From assembly GCA_049999765.1 (NCBI GenBank), contig JBNGIQ010009372.1, forward strand, positions 62,434 through 98,047: a stretch of 35,614 nt of DNA. The letters are read 5' to 3'. Numbering within the stretch: position 1 is the first letter of the stretch; the number at the start of each line of letters is the position of its first letter. Made by a program: the position numbers and the translations under genes. The notes beneath the pieces were generated by a model that had not been told where the DNA came from, did no database searches, and saw only the letters and a list, made by a program, of their open reading frames with translations. Below, one piece after another: positions 22,601-32,200 of the stretch. This DNA is from Phaeoceros laevis (Eukaryota; Anthocerotophyta; Anthocerotopsida; Notothyladales).

Positions 22601-22861
22601 GTCGAAGACATGAGACGGCTTGCTTGTGCTTGGAAAAAACCAGGCATGAGCTGGATCGAAAATGCAGAGACGGTGAATACTTTTACAGTTGGAAATACAA
22701 GCCATCCAGAGTATGAGCAGGTGCGTGCTAAGGTCAACGACCTAAGTGACCAAATTCGGCTTCGGATGGATATGAAGTCGGGAAACGTTACAGCAGGATG
22801 TCACGATGGCAAGAAGCCAAAGAAGAGATTAAGCAAGAAGAGTTTGTTGGTTGTAGAGTAA
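19604..22861 (+). CDS. PLS-class pentatricopeptide repeat protein, E-type, without DYW domain
   Basis: Organelle RNA-binding protein, most likely a C-to-U RNA editing specificity factor. One intronless frame of 1085 aa starts at ATG 19604; the frame is open upstream only through a TTG. The N-terminal ~65 residues are basic and probably carry plastid or mitochondrial targeting. About eight PLS triplets follow, marked by repeated units such as YAKCGSM.DARxVFDKL, RDVVSWNAMISGYAQQ and GVxPDxxTFVSVLKAC. The C-terminus has an E domain (about 941-1035: LPLWLALLGACQKHNNVELG, SWIENAETVNTFTVGNTSHP) but then ends in a short basic tail instead of a DYW deaminase domain. A partner carrying DYW would be needed for editing. 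Four successive repeats carry an extra insert between the LKAC and the GKQIHA helix (near 20580, 20936, 21285 and 21636). Confidence 0.95.
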   Translation: MEKFGLAAKIQRPGSESPPMCLEVARKHSDSGNTFKRVWIMPGQKGWQGVGPPRKQAQPKGARKNSPRVVEELKKELLHLCAQSRLKEAINVLQRMDQLGIVVSVECYGHLLECCTAKLALAETKVVHGHLVKDGYESNSYLGNLVLTTYVKCGSLPDAVRVFHMLPERSGFSWTAIVTAYAKEGRDQEALRMYRQMEEESVEPNKYTLVRLLKACGNLAELEQGRRIHAAVVKLGCQADTFVGSSLVRMYAKCGSMSGARGVFDKLHQRNIATWNAMITGYVQQEDGEQALELFALMQKEGVRPDNRTLVSVVKACCIQAAMEKGTVVDGKNVKSGCLQKAKQIHAEVIKMGFESDAFIGASLVNLYANSGSMADAMRVFDKLPDRDVVVWTAMISGYAQEGQGDKALELYAQMQHAGVNPNNRTFVGVLKACGTLTAREQVTIVEGREVRPKCLQQVRKVHADLVKSGYESNQFVCNTLIDIYATCGSLSDARQVFDKLLDRDVVSWNVIIAGYAQQKKGEEALKLFDSMQREGLIPKSRTFVSALQACDSLAASEQTVLVDGQFVKVSSLKRGKQIHDAVIARSLQSDVFVANAMVSMYASCGSMLDAQNVFNALPKRDVVSWNAMISGYAQQEQPDNALQLYGLMPAEGVTPDSWTFVSVLKACGTLAATEQGTQADGQSVKQGSLLKVKEIHAEVVRSGFQGHLFIANTLVDAYAKCGNLVEARQVFDALSEPNVVSWTAMIAACAQQGQCEKGMQLYGEMQAGGVKPDEGTFVCILKACSGTGSLKMCRKVHNDILESGLGWSEKLTTTLTHAYGKCGSMADAQRVFDTLPHADVFSWTALIAGYARHGQCEMSFQCFEKMLQVGVKPHGVTFLCVLAACSHAGLVEKGLGYFDSMRRDHQLRATVQHYVCVVDLLGRAGHLDKAEKLVSNMPMEPSLPLWLALLGACQKHNNVELGKRAFECAVKMEAKQDAPYLLMANIYAHAQMTEEAQKVEDMRRLACAWKKPGMSWIENAETVNTFTVGNTSHPEYEQVRAKVNDLSDQIRLRMDMKSGNVTAGCHDGKKPKKRLSKKSLLVVE
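20580..21690 (+). repeat. Four lengthened PPR repeat blocks of about 117 residues
   Basis: Within the PPR gene, a motif of the form V-D/E-G-x-x-V-K/R-x-x-x-L recurs at about 20590, 20940, 21292 and 21643, spaced 348-352 bp (about 117 codons). Usual PLS triplets measure close to 100 residues; the surplus is an insert of about 14-16 residues before the K-Q/V-I/V-H-A/D helix. The first, second and last blocks of the protein lack it. Confidence 0.75.
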
Positions 22862-25204
22862 ACGTGAGAGACAAGGTGATATCGGGTGGCAATACATCCA
22901 GCTTGTTGGGCCATGGGGGCTGGCATAGGGCTTTGTCTGTGACAAAGGTGGGTGTGCATTTTGACATTTTGTGCCCTTACTTGATTGATCTTAGGAAGCG
23001 GTTTTTCTTTTTTGCTGGTAGATTGATCTATTTTCTCTGACGCTCGGACAGGTGGGTACGGCAAGTGCTTTCGAGATGTAGAAAAGCACGAGCAGGCAGT
23101 TGGGCAGCTTAGAAGCAGGCAACAGAAGCATCGAGTGTGAGGTATGAACAAATTGTTGTTTGCCTGTGACATGACATGATGCTTGGGAAGCTACATGCAG
23201 CAATTAGGTTGTGTAGTCTGACCGACGTGCTCATATGATGTTGGCAGGCGCCCAAGCAAAGCCAGTTAGCTGGAAGAGGTGAGCCATATGCAGCTGTTGA
23301 TTATGGATGGGCACGCTGTGGAGGAGACCAGATCTGGAATGGATTAGAAAGCTGGGCTTGTTTTTGGGCTTTGCTGAGGCAAGCTTTGGGTTTTGTGGTG
23401 GCGTGACTGACGTGCACATTGCACAGCAAGGCTAGCGAGTCTCCAGTCTGGCTGTGTGGGATGGGCTGTCCATATCGCAAGCTAGGTAGCAGCAGAGGTC
23501 ATAAACGGGGACAGCAGCTGGTCTACGTCAGTCCAGAAGGCATTCGTTGAAGGGGAGAACGCATGTGGTGGCGGGTATGCGGGGACTTGGACCTGGCAGC
23601 GGTTGCTTGGTTGCTTTGTATAGCCATGTTGATGAGACAAGTTTGACAGTATGACTGGCGTCACTGGTCAGGGGAGGGGACGGAATGGAAGAAGGACGGA
23701 TTGATTGCGAGTACCTACCAGTGTTATCGTGTCGATGGAAGATGTTGAAATGGTCACGGCCGCGACATGTAGAATAGACTGGAGGTAGATATGGCACCCT
23801 AAACCCTCATGGGTGCAACAACCGGCGTAGTCAGGTTGTGGACGCCTTACCGGACGTGCGTTACATGCGGGTCAAACCACGGATGGTGGTGTCCAAATCT
23901 GGTGTCTAATCTGCTATGTAGCCTACGAAGGTACGCCTGGCCGCCTGTAATAACTGGACTAGTCTAGTAAAGGCAGAGCCTCGGATTCCCCGGCTGGACT
24001 CCGACTTTCTGACGGATTCGTTAGTAGAGAGACCAGCAAGTAATGGGATCCTAAGCTTACCATAAAGTCTGTACTAGAGTTATTTGCTGTACCATCCTGG
24101 AGCCTCGAGTTGACCAATATCTATCCGCCCGAGAAACCAACGGCACTTCCTCCACAGTAGACCAGTCTAGACCCACAGCGACTAGAACTTGGGTGTAGGT
24201 GGTCCCAGCAAGCAAGCTGTTTCAGGCCCTCACGTTGGCTAATTGCAGCTGGTTTTCCACTGTTGGGCCCCGGAATAGGAATTAGACTATTAGGAGCATG
24301 GAGGACGAGGAGAAAGAGCAAAGAGGATCCATCATTCACATACAACAAAGGCAAGGCAAGGGCATTGTAAGGTGAGTATCTTGGGATGTACAGTACTGGG
24401 TGGGATTTATCAAATGCAAGGGCAGAAGGCTATGTAGGACTCATTTGTGTCGGTCCGTCAAATTTTAGTTTGTCCAACAGACATGCGGTGGAGGTGTGTT
24501 TGGACATACTGTTGGCGCTTGTCTACCAGATCTCTTGACCCATATGATGGGAGCCAGCCCATACATGTACGCTGTACATGTATGTATGTAGGTTCTGCCC
24601 AAGTACCATGGACGACATACATCCCCACATACATACAGTAGTAGTAGTGGTGGAAAGGAGTGAAGAGGAGGATGGATGCAGGTGCTGGTGCGGGCACTTT
24701 ATCGGTATCTGTTGGGGCAGGGTCCCAAGTTGCAGTGTGTGACCAATGAACAAAGACCCCAAGCTTGCAATTTGGGGGGTGGAGGGGGGTGGACAGACGT
24801 GACATTCCCGTTCCAGTCGCTCGTTAGCACAGACAACATCGAGCTCGTCTACTTGCCTCGTTACAGCCACGTCTCCATCACAGCACCATACAAGACAAGC
24901 AAGGCATGAGGTAAAGCACAAAAGCATGAAGCAAAGAAGGAAAGAGGTGAGAAATCGAGACTCTACCCAAGTTGAAGAAGTCTACTGTAGTAGAACTGGA
25001 AATGGAATCGAATGCAATTGAGAGCCGGCCGGCCGTCTTTCTCATCCCCACTTTGTGCCACGCTATTCTACAGTAGTCTAGCTAGGTGGCTAATAAGAAG
25101 AAGAGATAAAAGACTAGTACCGTTTAGTCTACCTTTTTGGAGGTTGGCCAAGCAAGCCCATGGCATGCATGGGAGCACCACAAGAAGACAGCGATGATAG
25201 ACTA
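22862..25204. other. Gene-poor stretch downstream of the PPR gene
   Basis: No coding region, tRNA or rRNA could be supported here. The first few hundred bases are presumably the PPR 3' untranslated region. A telobox-like string (CCCTAAACCCT) occurs at 23797-23807. From about 23950 onward, short palindromes such as CTAGTCTAG and CTACTGTAG and TACATGTA-rich pieces (24570-24640) recur. No long terminal repeat or transposase frame was recognised, though old transposon remains would look like this. Confidence 0.55.
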
Positions 25205-25214
25205 ATGGTGGAAT

Positions 25215-25315
25215 GGGAAGGAAGGAAGCAAATGGGAAGGAAGGAAGCAAATGGGAAGNNNNNNNNNNAAGGAAGGAAGCAAATGGGAAGGAAGGAAGCA
25301 AATGGGAAGGAAGGA
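25215..25315. repeat. 19-bp minisatellite with a 10-N gap
   Basis: Head-to-tail copies of GGGAAGGAAGGAAGCAAAT, two full units before and two after a run of ten N at 25259-25268, then a partial unit. The gap sits inside the array, so the copy number in the assembly is probably wrong. Arg/Lys-rich frames across it are meaningless. Confidence 0.92.
25259..25268. other. Assembly gap (10 N)
   Basis: Ten N inside the minisatellite, as expected where reads collapsed over identical units. Confidence 0.99.
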
Positions 25316-26315
25316 GTTTGTGATAAACTTGACCGGCAGGCATGTTTAGTGGGAGGAGCAACGAATCCGATCCAAATCGCCACACCACAACAACAAATGG
25401 CCAGCAAAAAGTGTCCGGGAATGCTTGCTTGCTTGCCTGCTGCATGTCTAAAATGTGGCCCCTCATGTCATCTACTGTAGTGTGCAGTAGTAGAGTAGCA
25501 TCTATTACTCTTGCCATATTACTGTAGGGGCGGGCAGCTGTCAAGCCCCCGAACTCCAGTGTAAGTCGCCGGGAGTCGCGTCACCACGAAAGCCGAGGTC
25601 CGACATCCCTTTCCGAGGTCATTACATTACCATACGTATACAGTATACAACCCACGTATACAGATGCATACATACGCAGCGTATGTACATAGGCAACCTA
25701 AATTACCAGCTTGGCAAAGGATACTGGACTCAGGTGGTAAAAGGGAGGGCCGTTGACTGATGGGCAGGTATGGCCGGGTCCACACTAGGGAGCCCGGCCC
25801 AGGCTGGAGTAGAGTATTCCCCCCAATTTGAAGGACCAATGCTTGATTAGCATAAACTTGGAGTCCCTAAATAAACCCTATCTCGGTAGACCAGCTGGAT
25901 GGGCTCATTAGCTTTGGATTGGCTATTGACCGAATAATGCTCCCCCACATCGGGCCCGCGCTTGACTGATCTTCAAGTCTAAAACATGAGTGAGACGTGT
26001 AAAAACAGTGGGCGGAATTCCTGCCCTCTCTTTTGAGAGGAGCGTGGTTGCCTTTTTAAAAGCCTTTTGGTTTGCCAAAAATGGGACAAAGCAGCTTCTG
26101 CCCGGAACTACTAGTAGACTAGCTGCCGTAACAAACTTGGACGGAGTCTCCCCAGCAGTGAGTGCCTCATTTTTTGGCTATGCGGAGTAGAGTAGACTAG
26201 TGAAAAGTGTGAGGTTGTGCATGGCTGGGCACCTATCTCATGTGGGCATAAGCTTGTTATTGTTATTTACAGGTCTGGGGATTGTGATGAGGTACGTCAT
26301 TATCATTGCGGTGAC

Positions 26316-26323
26316 TATAAATA
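26316..26323 (+). promoter_or_regulatory. Orphan TATA-like box
   Basis: TATAAATA in a GC-balanced context, followed by about 300 bp without a significant open frame. It could drive a noncoding transcript or belong to a degenerate element promoter; chance is equally possible. Confidence 0.25.
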
Positions 26324-26981
26324 GACACGAAAGGCTTGGAATTGGTTGTGGTGAGTTGGGCCCCATTTAGGGAGTGTTGACGGTATATTATTTATAAAGT
26401 GTTCCACAAGGCTAATAAGACATGTGGATGCATGCACGCCAAGTCAAGCAAGCAAGCTACCTAGCTAGCTAGTCTAGCTGCTTCCCGGCTGCCTTGTGCT
26501 CGGCTGGTGCTGTGCTGTGCCTTGTCCTTCTTTCCAAGTTGTTAAAACCACACCCACAATAAGCAAGAAGCAAGGACTCGAAGGAGGAGGGGAATTCCCG
26601 AATAATACCTCATTTTTCACTCAGCTCACGAGTTCTCAATCCGTTTGACGTCACCCCATGACATGGACTTGTACAAACGCGAGGACGGACCCAAGTAGTC
26701 TAAGTAGTCTAGCTAGGGTAAAAGAGTATTGTAGTAAGACGGCCTTGGTCTGACAGCCGCTAGGGACGGGGAGGGTGGTAACCACCTGGCATCTGCCGGA
26801 AGGTGGCCGAGAATCGAGTGCAAGCCAGCCAGCCGTGGGTGTAGACTGTAGCCTACCATGGTCCATGGCCGACTACAGTGTACCCCCAAACAATTCACAG
26901 CTGGCCGATAGGACTCTCCTCCACTCACGACCCACAGGGCCAGCCGAGATCCTCCCCCTTCCTCCTGCATGACCTCACCCC

Positions 26982-27081
26982 NNNNNNNNNNNNNNNNNNN
27001 NNNNNNNNNNNNNNNNNNNNNNNNNNNNNNNNNNNNNNNNNNNNNNNNNNNNNNNNNNNNNNNNNNNNNNNNNNNNNNNNN
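26982..27081. other. Assembly gap (100 N)
   Basis: A 100-N run in the gene-poor stretch, interrupting nothing recognisable. Confidence 0.99.
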
Positions 27082-27363
27082 TGTCGGAATACTTCCACCC
27101 CGGGCCCCAGGATCCTCATACATACATGCTGTAATAGTGTCACCATATTCTTTCTTTCCTTCATTTTGGTTTCGCCATTTTCCCCATTTGGTCACACTTC
27201 CCTTACGGTGATGTTTTTTCCCTTGGATCGGTCCGTCAATCAGTAATGGGATCTCTCATGAGTCAGTCATCAATCGGTGCTCGGTCCTCCCCTGCTACAC
27301 CTGATGACCGATGATCCACTCCAGGAACTACAGTAACAACGTGAATGAATAATAATGAGTATG

Positions 27364-27603
27364 TTAAAGGAAGCCGGGAGCACTGGGTTATGGCATTAGC
27401 ACGGGTAATGCTACCCGGCGCGAGCCCCGGGATTATGAGCGTAATCCCGCGACTTGCAGGCATAATGTGCTACCCGGCGTTGGTAATGTGCTACCCGGCG
27501 TTGCTAGTAATGTGCTACCCGGTGCTAATCTCCATAAAGGAGCGGGATTACGCGCATAATCCCGGGGCGAGCGCGGGCTTTATAACAAGCCGGTTTCCTT
27601 TAA
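27364..27603. mobile_element. 240-bp foldback (MITE-like) element
   Basis: The outer ends are TTAAAGGAA and its exact complement TTCCTTTAA, continuing into GCCGG/CCGG. A second, stronger inverted pair lies inside: CCCCGGGATTATG-A/C-GCGTAATCCCGC at about 27423-27451 and its complement at about 27541-27566. Each of these arms is itself a small palindrome (GGGATTA/TAATCCC). The core between them holds short tandem copies of TAATGTGCTACCCGGCG. No protein is encoded. High GC content and nested symmetry contrast with the flanks. A target-site duplication is not obvious. Confidence 0.65.
27405..27528. repeat. Tandem TAATG(TG)CTACCCGG units within the foldback element
   Basis: Four copies of a core reading TAATG, optional TG, then CTACCCGG occur at about 27406, 27463, 27484 and 27508, spaced 57, 21 and 24 bp. 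The last three share the TG and sit in the loop between the inverted arms; the first precedes the left arm. Confidence 0.7.
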
Positions 27604-29263
27604 GAAGTTAGGGAGCCCAGCCAGGCGAGCTTGTTATTATTGTATTACCAGACTCCTATTGCAGTGAGTGGAGTCACCGACGCAGGCGGCAGGCCGATCC
27701 CGTCCGCTCCGGGAATGCTGCCTGAGAGTCTACAAACCAACATGGTGTCGGCGCACAACCAGCTACATACAATCAATAAATCAGTAGCTTTGGAAAAGTC
27801 CACCGCACAGTGTAGTAGTGGACTAGTCCACTACAAAGGAAGGAGCGCAGCACCAGTGCAGTGCGCTGACGACCGCAAGGCGTCGTCGCGGGGCGGGTAC
27901 CGCTCCAAATTATTCCACATGCCTAGTTACCATACAACCAGGCTAGCTAGTCAGTCTAGTAGCCCCAATACATACTCTAGTAGTCGGTGTAGGTAATAAA
28001 GCGGCCATCCAAGTTTTCCAGATACTAGTACTACTCTCTTAGATCTGGCCCGGTCCAGTCCAGTCCAGTCTGCCACCACCCCTTTTGGAAGGGCCTTCCG
28101 TTCCACACCGTCGGTGTTTTGGATACTAGCATTGCCATGGGATCTGTCAATAATAGTCATGCCTGACGCCCCTTTGTGCACCTCCCTTGCCTTTCTACTA
28201 ACTTACCCTACAACTTGACATTTCACTGCTACTGGCTTCTACTTTACTGCAGCCTTGCCATTCAAGTTTCTACCTCCCACCTGCTTTCTTTTCCATGTTA
28301 TCAACGTTTTTCCCAATGACGCAACCTCGCCTGCTTACGTCACGCCCTAAGAAGCCGACTAAAAGACATAACCTCGCTGGTTGAACGGCAGCTCCACGAC
28401 ACTGCCGGTGGGGCGGCTACTCAAACCACCCCTGCCCTGAATACGATGGCCCAGCCCCAATCCCACACAGCTGCGCAATGCATGGTGGACAGATGCACCG
28501 GTTGCCCGGCCTCGCCACCGTTCTCCGTCACCTCAACTTTTTTCAGTCAAACAATGCCACCTGAAAGTCCACGGAACTGCGGCCGGTTGTCAGGGTGTTC
28601 AGTGTGAGAGAGCAGGTTCTATAAGGCGGTAAGTGCCATGGTCGATATAGTGTGGCCCAAGCCATGGTCGTCCGCCACTATATCGCTTTCTCCATCCATG
28701 CATAACACTCATGTTTGAGCAATGAATATGTCATCAAACCTCCTAGGCTTCCTCTTGCTCGGCACGAGAGTCACTGCCAATATACTTTAGGTTTGTCAAG
28801 TGGGAGGCATGGCTTCTTATTATGAGATATATTTCGGTACGTTCAAAACCTAAAACTTAGAATTAATTGAAAACCCTAGAACCTGGAGTGTGTTCTTCTA
28901 TACCACCATATGGACAATAGACATGATATGCATAGCATATAATGTACAATAGATGCACAACCTTTAAGCTTCTAGCATCACGACCAATGTGATTCTTTTT
29001 AGTGATGGTGCTATGAATGCTGTGTACATCAAACGTTGCCTGCAAGCAAAGGCAAAAAAAGCATTTTTTGTTAACTTGTTCAATAGCCAAGTAAATTTTT
29101 TAATAAATGAAGTCCTCCTTGGACAACTTCGGATGGAAAAGGCTTACATCAGCATCAAAAAATGCGTTGATTAGCAAGAAGGAATGCCGCAAGTCCAGAA
29201 GTGGAATATTAGCATTCAACGTCGAGCAATAATTGTTGTCTAGACATTTTTGCCTTTGATTTG
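27604..29263. other. Gene-free stretch downstream of the lectin gene
   Basis: No coding region could be supported. CTAG palindromes continue to about 28030. A 10-bp perfect hairpin stem lies at 28643-28685. From about 28700 the base composition turns AT-rich; the part next to 29264 should include the 3' untranslated region of the minus-strand lectin gene. A few open frames of 60-75 codons have no recognisable content. Confidence 0.55.
28643..28685. repeat. Inverted repeat with 10-bp stem
   Basis: CGATATAGTG at 28643-28652 pairs with CACTATATCG at 28676-28685 across a 23-nt loop. GCCATGGTCG occurs just before the left arm and again inside the loop, so the hairpin may come from an inverted duplication. 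No terminator or transposon role can be assigned. Confidence 0.5.
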
Positions 29264-32200
29264 TCAAGTAGTTGGTCCTGGGGGAATCCAATGCTTATAC
29301 TTGATCGCCGGCTTTGTTAGGACAATTTTCTTCTGCAATCCTAGGAGTTGAAGAACAGTTTTTCGGGTCTTTCGAAGAAAATCTTTGTTGGTCTTGTTCT
29401 TGTTTGTTGTCCCCAGAACTAGTCCTTCTCTATGCCGTCCTTTGTGATGTGAAATACTCTTCTTGAACTTTTCAGTCTTAGGTGCATGTTGTGGTGTTTC
29501 CTTGTGGCCCGAGGAAGCGGAGGAATGAGCTACCAAATGACCAAGAGGCCTAAGCTCTACACTTGAGGACGAAGGAACTCCAAGTGCTGAAAGTACATAA
29601 GAAGAGGGAATGCTTGGTGCTGCAGGTGCAAGAGCTGGTCTAAACTCAGCTTGTGGAGAACCTGAAACTCCTGGGAAGGAGTGTGCAGAAGATGGGGGCC
29701 CACTAGATGATACGGGCCTTTGTCCACCATGTGGCGAGTTATGGAACATGGGTGTTGAATATGCAGATTTAGAAGGAAGACTTGATGTTGCACGAGGAGT
29801 ATTTCCTTCTTGGTGTGTGGATGACTGCATTGGATGTTCAGAAGAAGTAGAATGGCTAGGTTTTGCATGGGGCCTATGTACAGGAAGTGTATGAGAAGAG
29901 GCAAATGTAGATGTTGAGGGACTCATAGGCTCTACATGTTGGGAAGAATGTGCCAATTTTGTAGGAAGAGTAGGCGCCAAAGACTCAAGTTCCACTTTTG
30001 CAGCAAAAGAGGACCATTGTACTGAATGAATAGGAGCAAGCTTTGCTTTCACACTTGGAGGAGGCCTTGTGTTAGGTGCTGCTTCTATGGAGGTAGACGA
30101 TAAAGATAGCGCTTGTGCATCAACCCTAGAGCTAGGACGGGCACGATTAGAAGCAGGACCCCCAAGTACACGAGTAGTGATAGAAAGAGGAGTCCTAGGT
30201 ACTTCATCTACCGAAGGTGGCCTNNNNNNNNNNNNNNNNNNNNNNNNNNNNNNNNNNNNNNNNNNNNNNNNNNNNNNNNNNNNNNNNNNNNNNNNNNNNN
30301 NNNNNNNNNNNNNNNNNNNNNNNATGTTGAAACTTGTGCGGACCCTACATCTAAATGAGGCGGAAGAGACCTTAGTGAAGAAAAATGTGATGAAGGATTT
30401 GAATATGTCGAAGATTCAGCATCTAAAGGAGATAGAGAAGACATAGTCACTACATGTGCAACACTTGACCCAGTTGAAGGAACATCTGAAGGAGGTGGAA
30501 ATGACCTCGAAGACCCATAATGTGAAGGAGGGGAAAGAGATTCTGCATGTGCTGAAGGAGCATGTGATATAGCACTTGGATGTGGGGACTCAGCCTCTGA
30601 AGGAGAAGGAGGCCTAGATAGAGAACTAAACCCAGCTGACGGTGAAGGAGAATGAGATGTAAGATTATGTGAAGGCCCAGTTTCTGAAGGAGCAGGAAAC
30701 CTTGAAGACCCGGTAAATGAAGGCAATGAAAGAAACTTAGATTCCGCAAGGACTGAAGCCGAAGGGCCATGTAATGCATGATTAAGATGAGGAAACTCAT
30801 TATCCGAAGGAGGCAAAGACATAGATACTACAGGTGCAGAACTTGACCCAATTAAAGGAGTATGTTGTGATACAAGACCTTGTAAAGGAGGTGAAGGAGT
30901 TCTTGAAGACTTGGCAACATATAAAGGTGGAGGAAAAGACTCAGATCCTGCATGCGATAAAGGCGAACTAGTTGATGGAGCATGTGCATGTGATGCAGGG
31001 TTTGGATGTGGATATTCTGCATTTGAAGAAGGAGGAGACATAGATGTTGCACCATGTGTAACACTCAAACCAGCTGAAAAAGCATGTGATGGAATACTTG
31101 GTGAAGATCCAACACCTGAAGGAGGAGTAAAAGACCTCGAAGACCCAGCAAGGAAAGAAGGAGGAAGCGACTTGGATCCTGCATATATTGATTCAGAAGG
31201 AAACCTTGTAGCAAGAGCATGTGATGCAAGACTTGGATGTGGAGACTCAACATCGAACGGAGGTGAAGGAGACCTAGACGTTGCATGTGTAGAACCGGAC
31301 CTAGTTGGTGGAGTATGTGATACACGCCCAAAATCTGAAGGAGACGGAATTGTAGACTCCACATCTGAAGTAGGGGGAGAAAACCTAGACATTGAATGCT
31401 CAGACACTAACCTAACCGCAGGAGCTTGATTTGGATGTGAAGATGGCATATCTAAAGGAGGAGGAGTAGACCTCAAGATTGCAGGTGTAGAAGGAGATCT
31501 AGTTGAGGGAGCGCGAGGAACTGGGTATAAAAATTGAGTATTTGAAGGAGCCACATGTGCAAAAGATGACCTAGTTGAAGTAGCATATGGCATGGGATTT
31601 GGATGTGAAGACTGAGCATTTGAACGAGCTTCATCTGCAGGAGGCGACCTGTAGCTAAAGCTAGTTGAAGGGTCATAGGATACTGGATTTGGATGTGAAG
31701 ACCGAGCATCTGAAGGAGGTGGAGGAGACCAAGATTGTGCATGTATAGAAGGCAACCTAGCTGAAGGAGCTCGGGGGACTGGATCTTGATATGTTGATTG
31801 AGCATTTGAAGGAAGTGGAGGAGACTTGTGCACTCGGTGTGCTGAAAGCAACTCAGAAGAAGAACCATGTGATGCAGCTTTTGGATGGGAAGGTACAACA
31901 TATGGAGTGGATGGAGCATGTGGTACTTGATGCAAAATTTGGGCATCGGAAGGAGGTGGAAGACACATAGATGGTGCATGTACTGAAAGCAACCTAGTTG
32001 AAGGACCATGTGTTGTGGGATTTGTTTGGGAAGGCCGGGCATGTATAGGGGCACCAGGTGAAGAAGGCTCAGGCGCTAAATGTAGAGGAGAGAACTTGTG
32101 TAGTGGAAGTTGAGGAGCTGAGGTATGTGATCCTTGTGCAATTGAATAAGTAGTTCCAGATGAAGAAGACGTAGTTGAACTAGAAACCTTGGGTGGTCCC

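Larger units (their letters stand above)
25316..27363. other. Gene-poor stretch with palindromic CTAG motifs
   Basis: No supported gene. Contains many CTAG-centred palindromes (for instance CTAGCTAGCTAGTCTAG near 26461 and GTAGTCTAAGTAGTCTAG near 26693), CTACTGTAG near 25472 and a TATAAATA box at 26316-26323 with no open frame of note behind it. A 100-N gap lies at 26982-27081. The repeated palindromes suggest decayed small mobile elements, but no boundaries could be drawn. Confidence 0.5.

Noticed and set aside
24676-24909. Plus-strand 77-codon frame
   Set aside because: No similarity, no promoter or splice context, in repeat-rich gene-poor DNA.
25205-25320. CRISPR-like short direct repeats
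   Set aside because: Units are contiguous without spacers and the genome is a plant; it is a minisatellite.
28863-29291. Short frames on both strands suggestive of a retroelement fragment
   Set aside because: I could not find any reverse transcriptase, integrase or gag motif; too short to call.
30911-31429. Plus-strand 172-codon acidic frame
   Set aside because: Antisense shadow of the low-stop repeat tail of the lectin gene.
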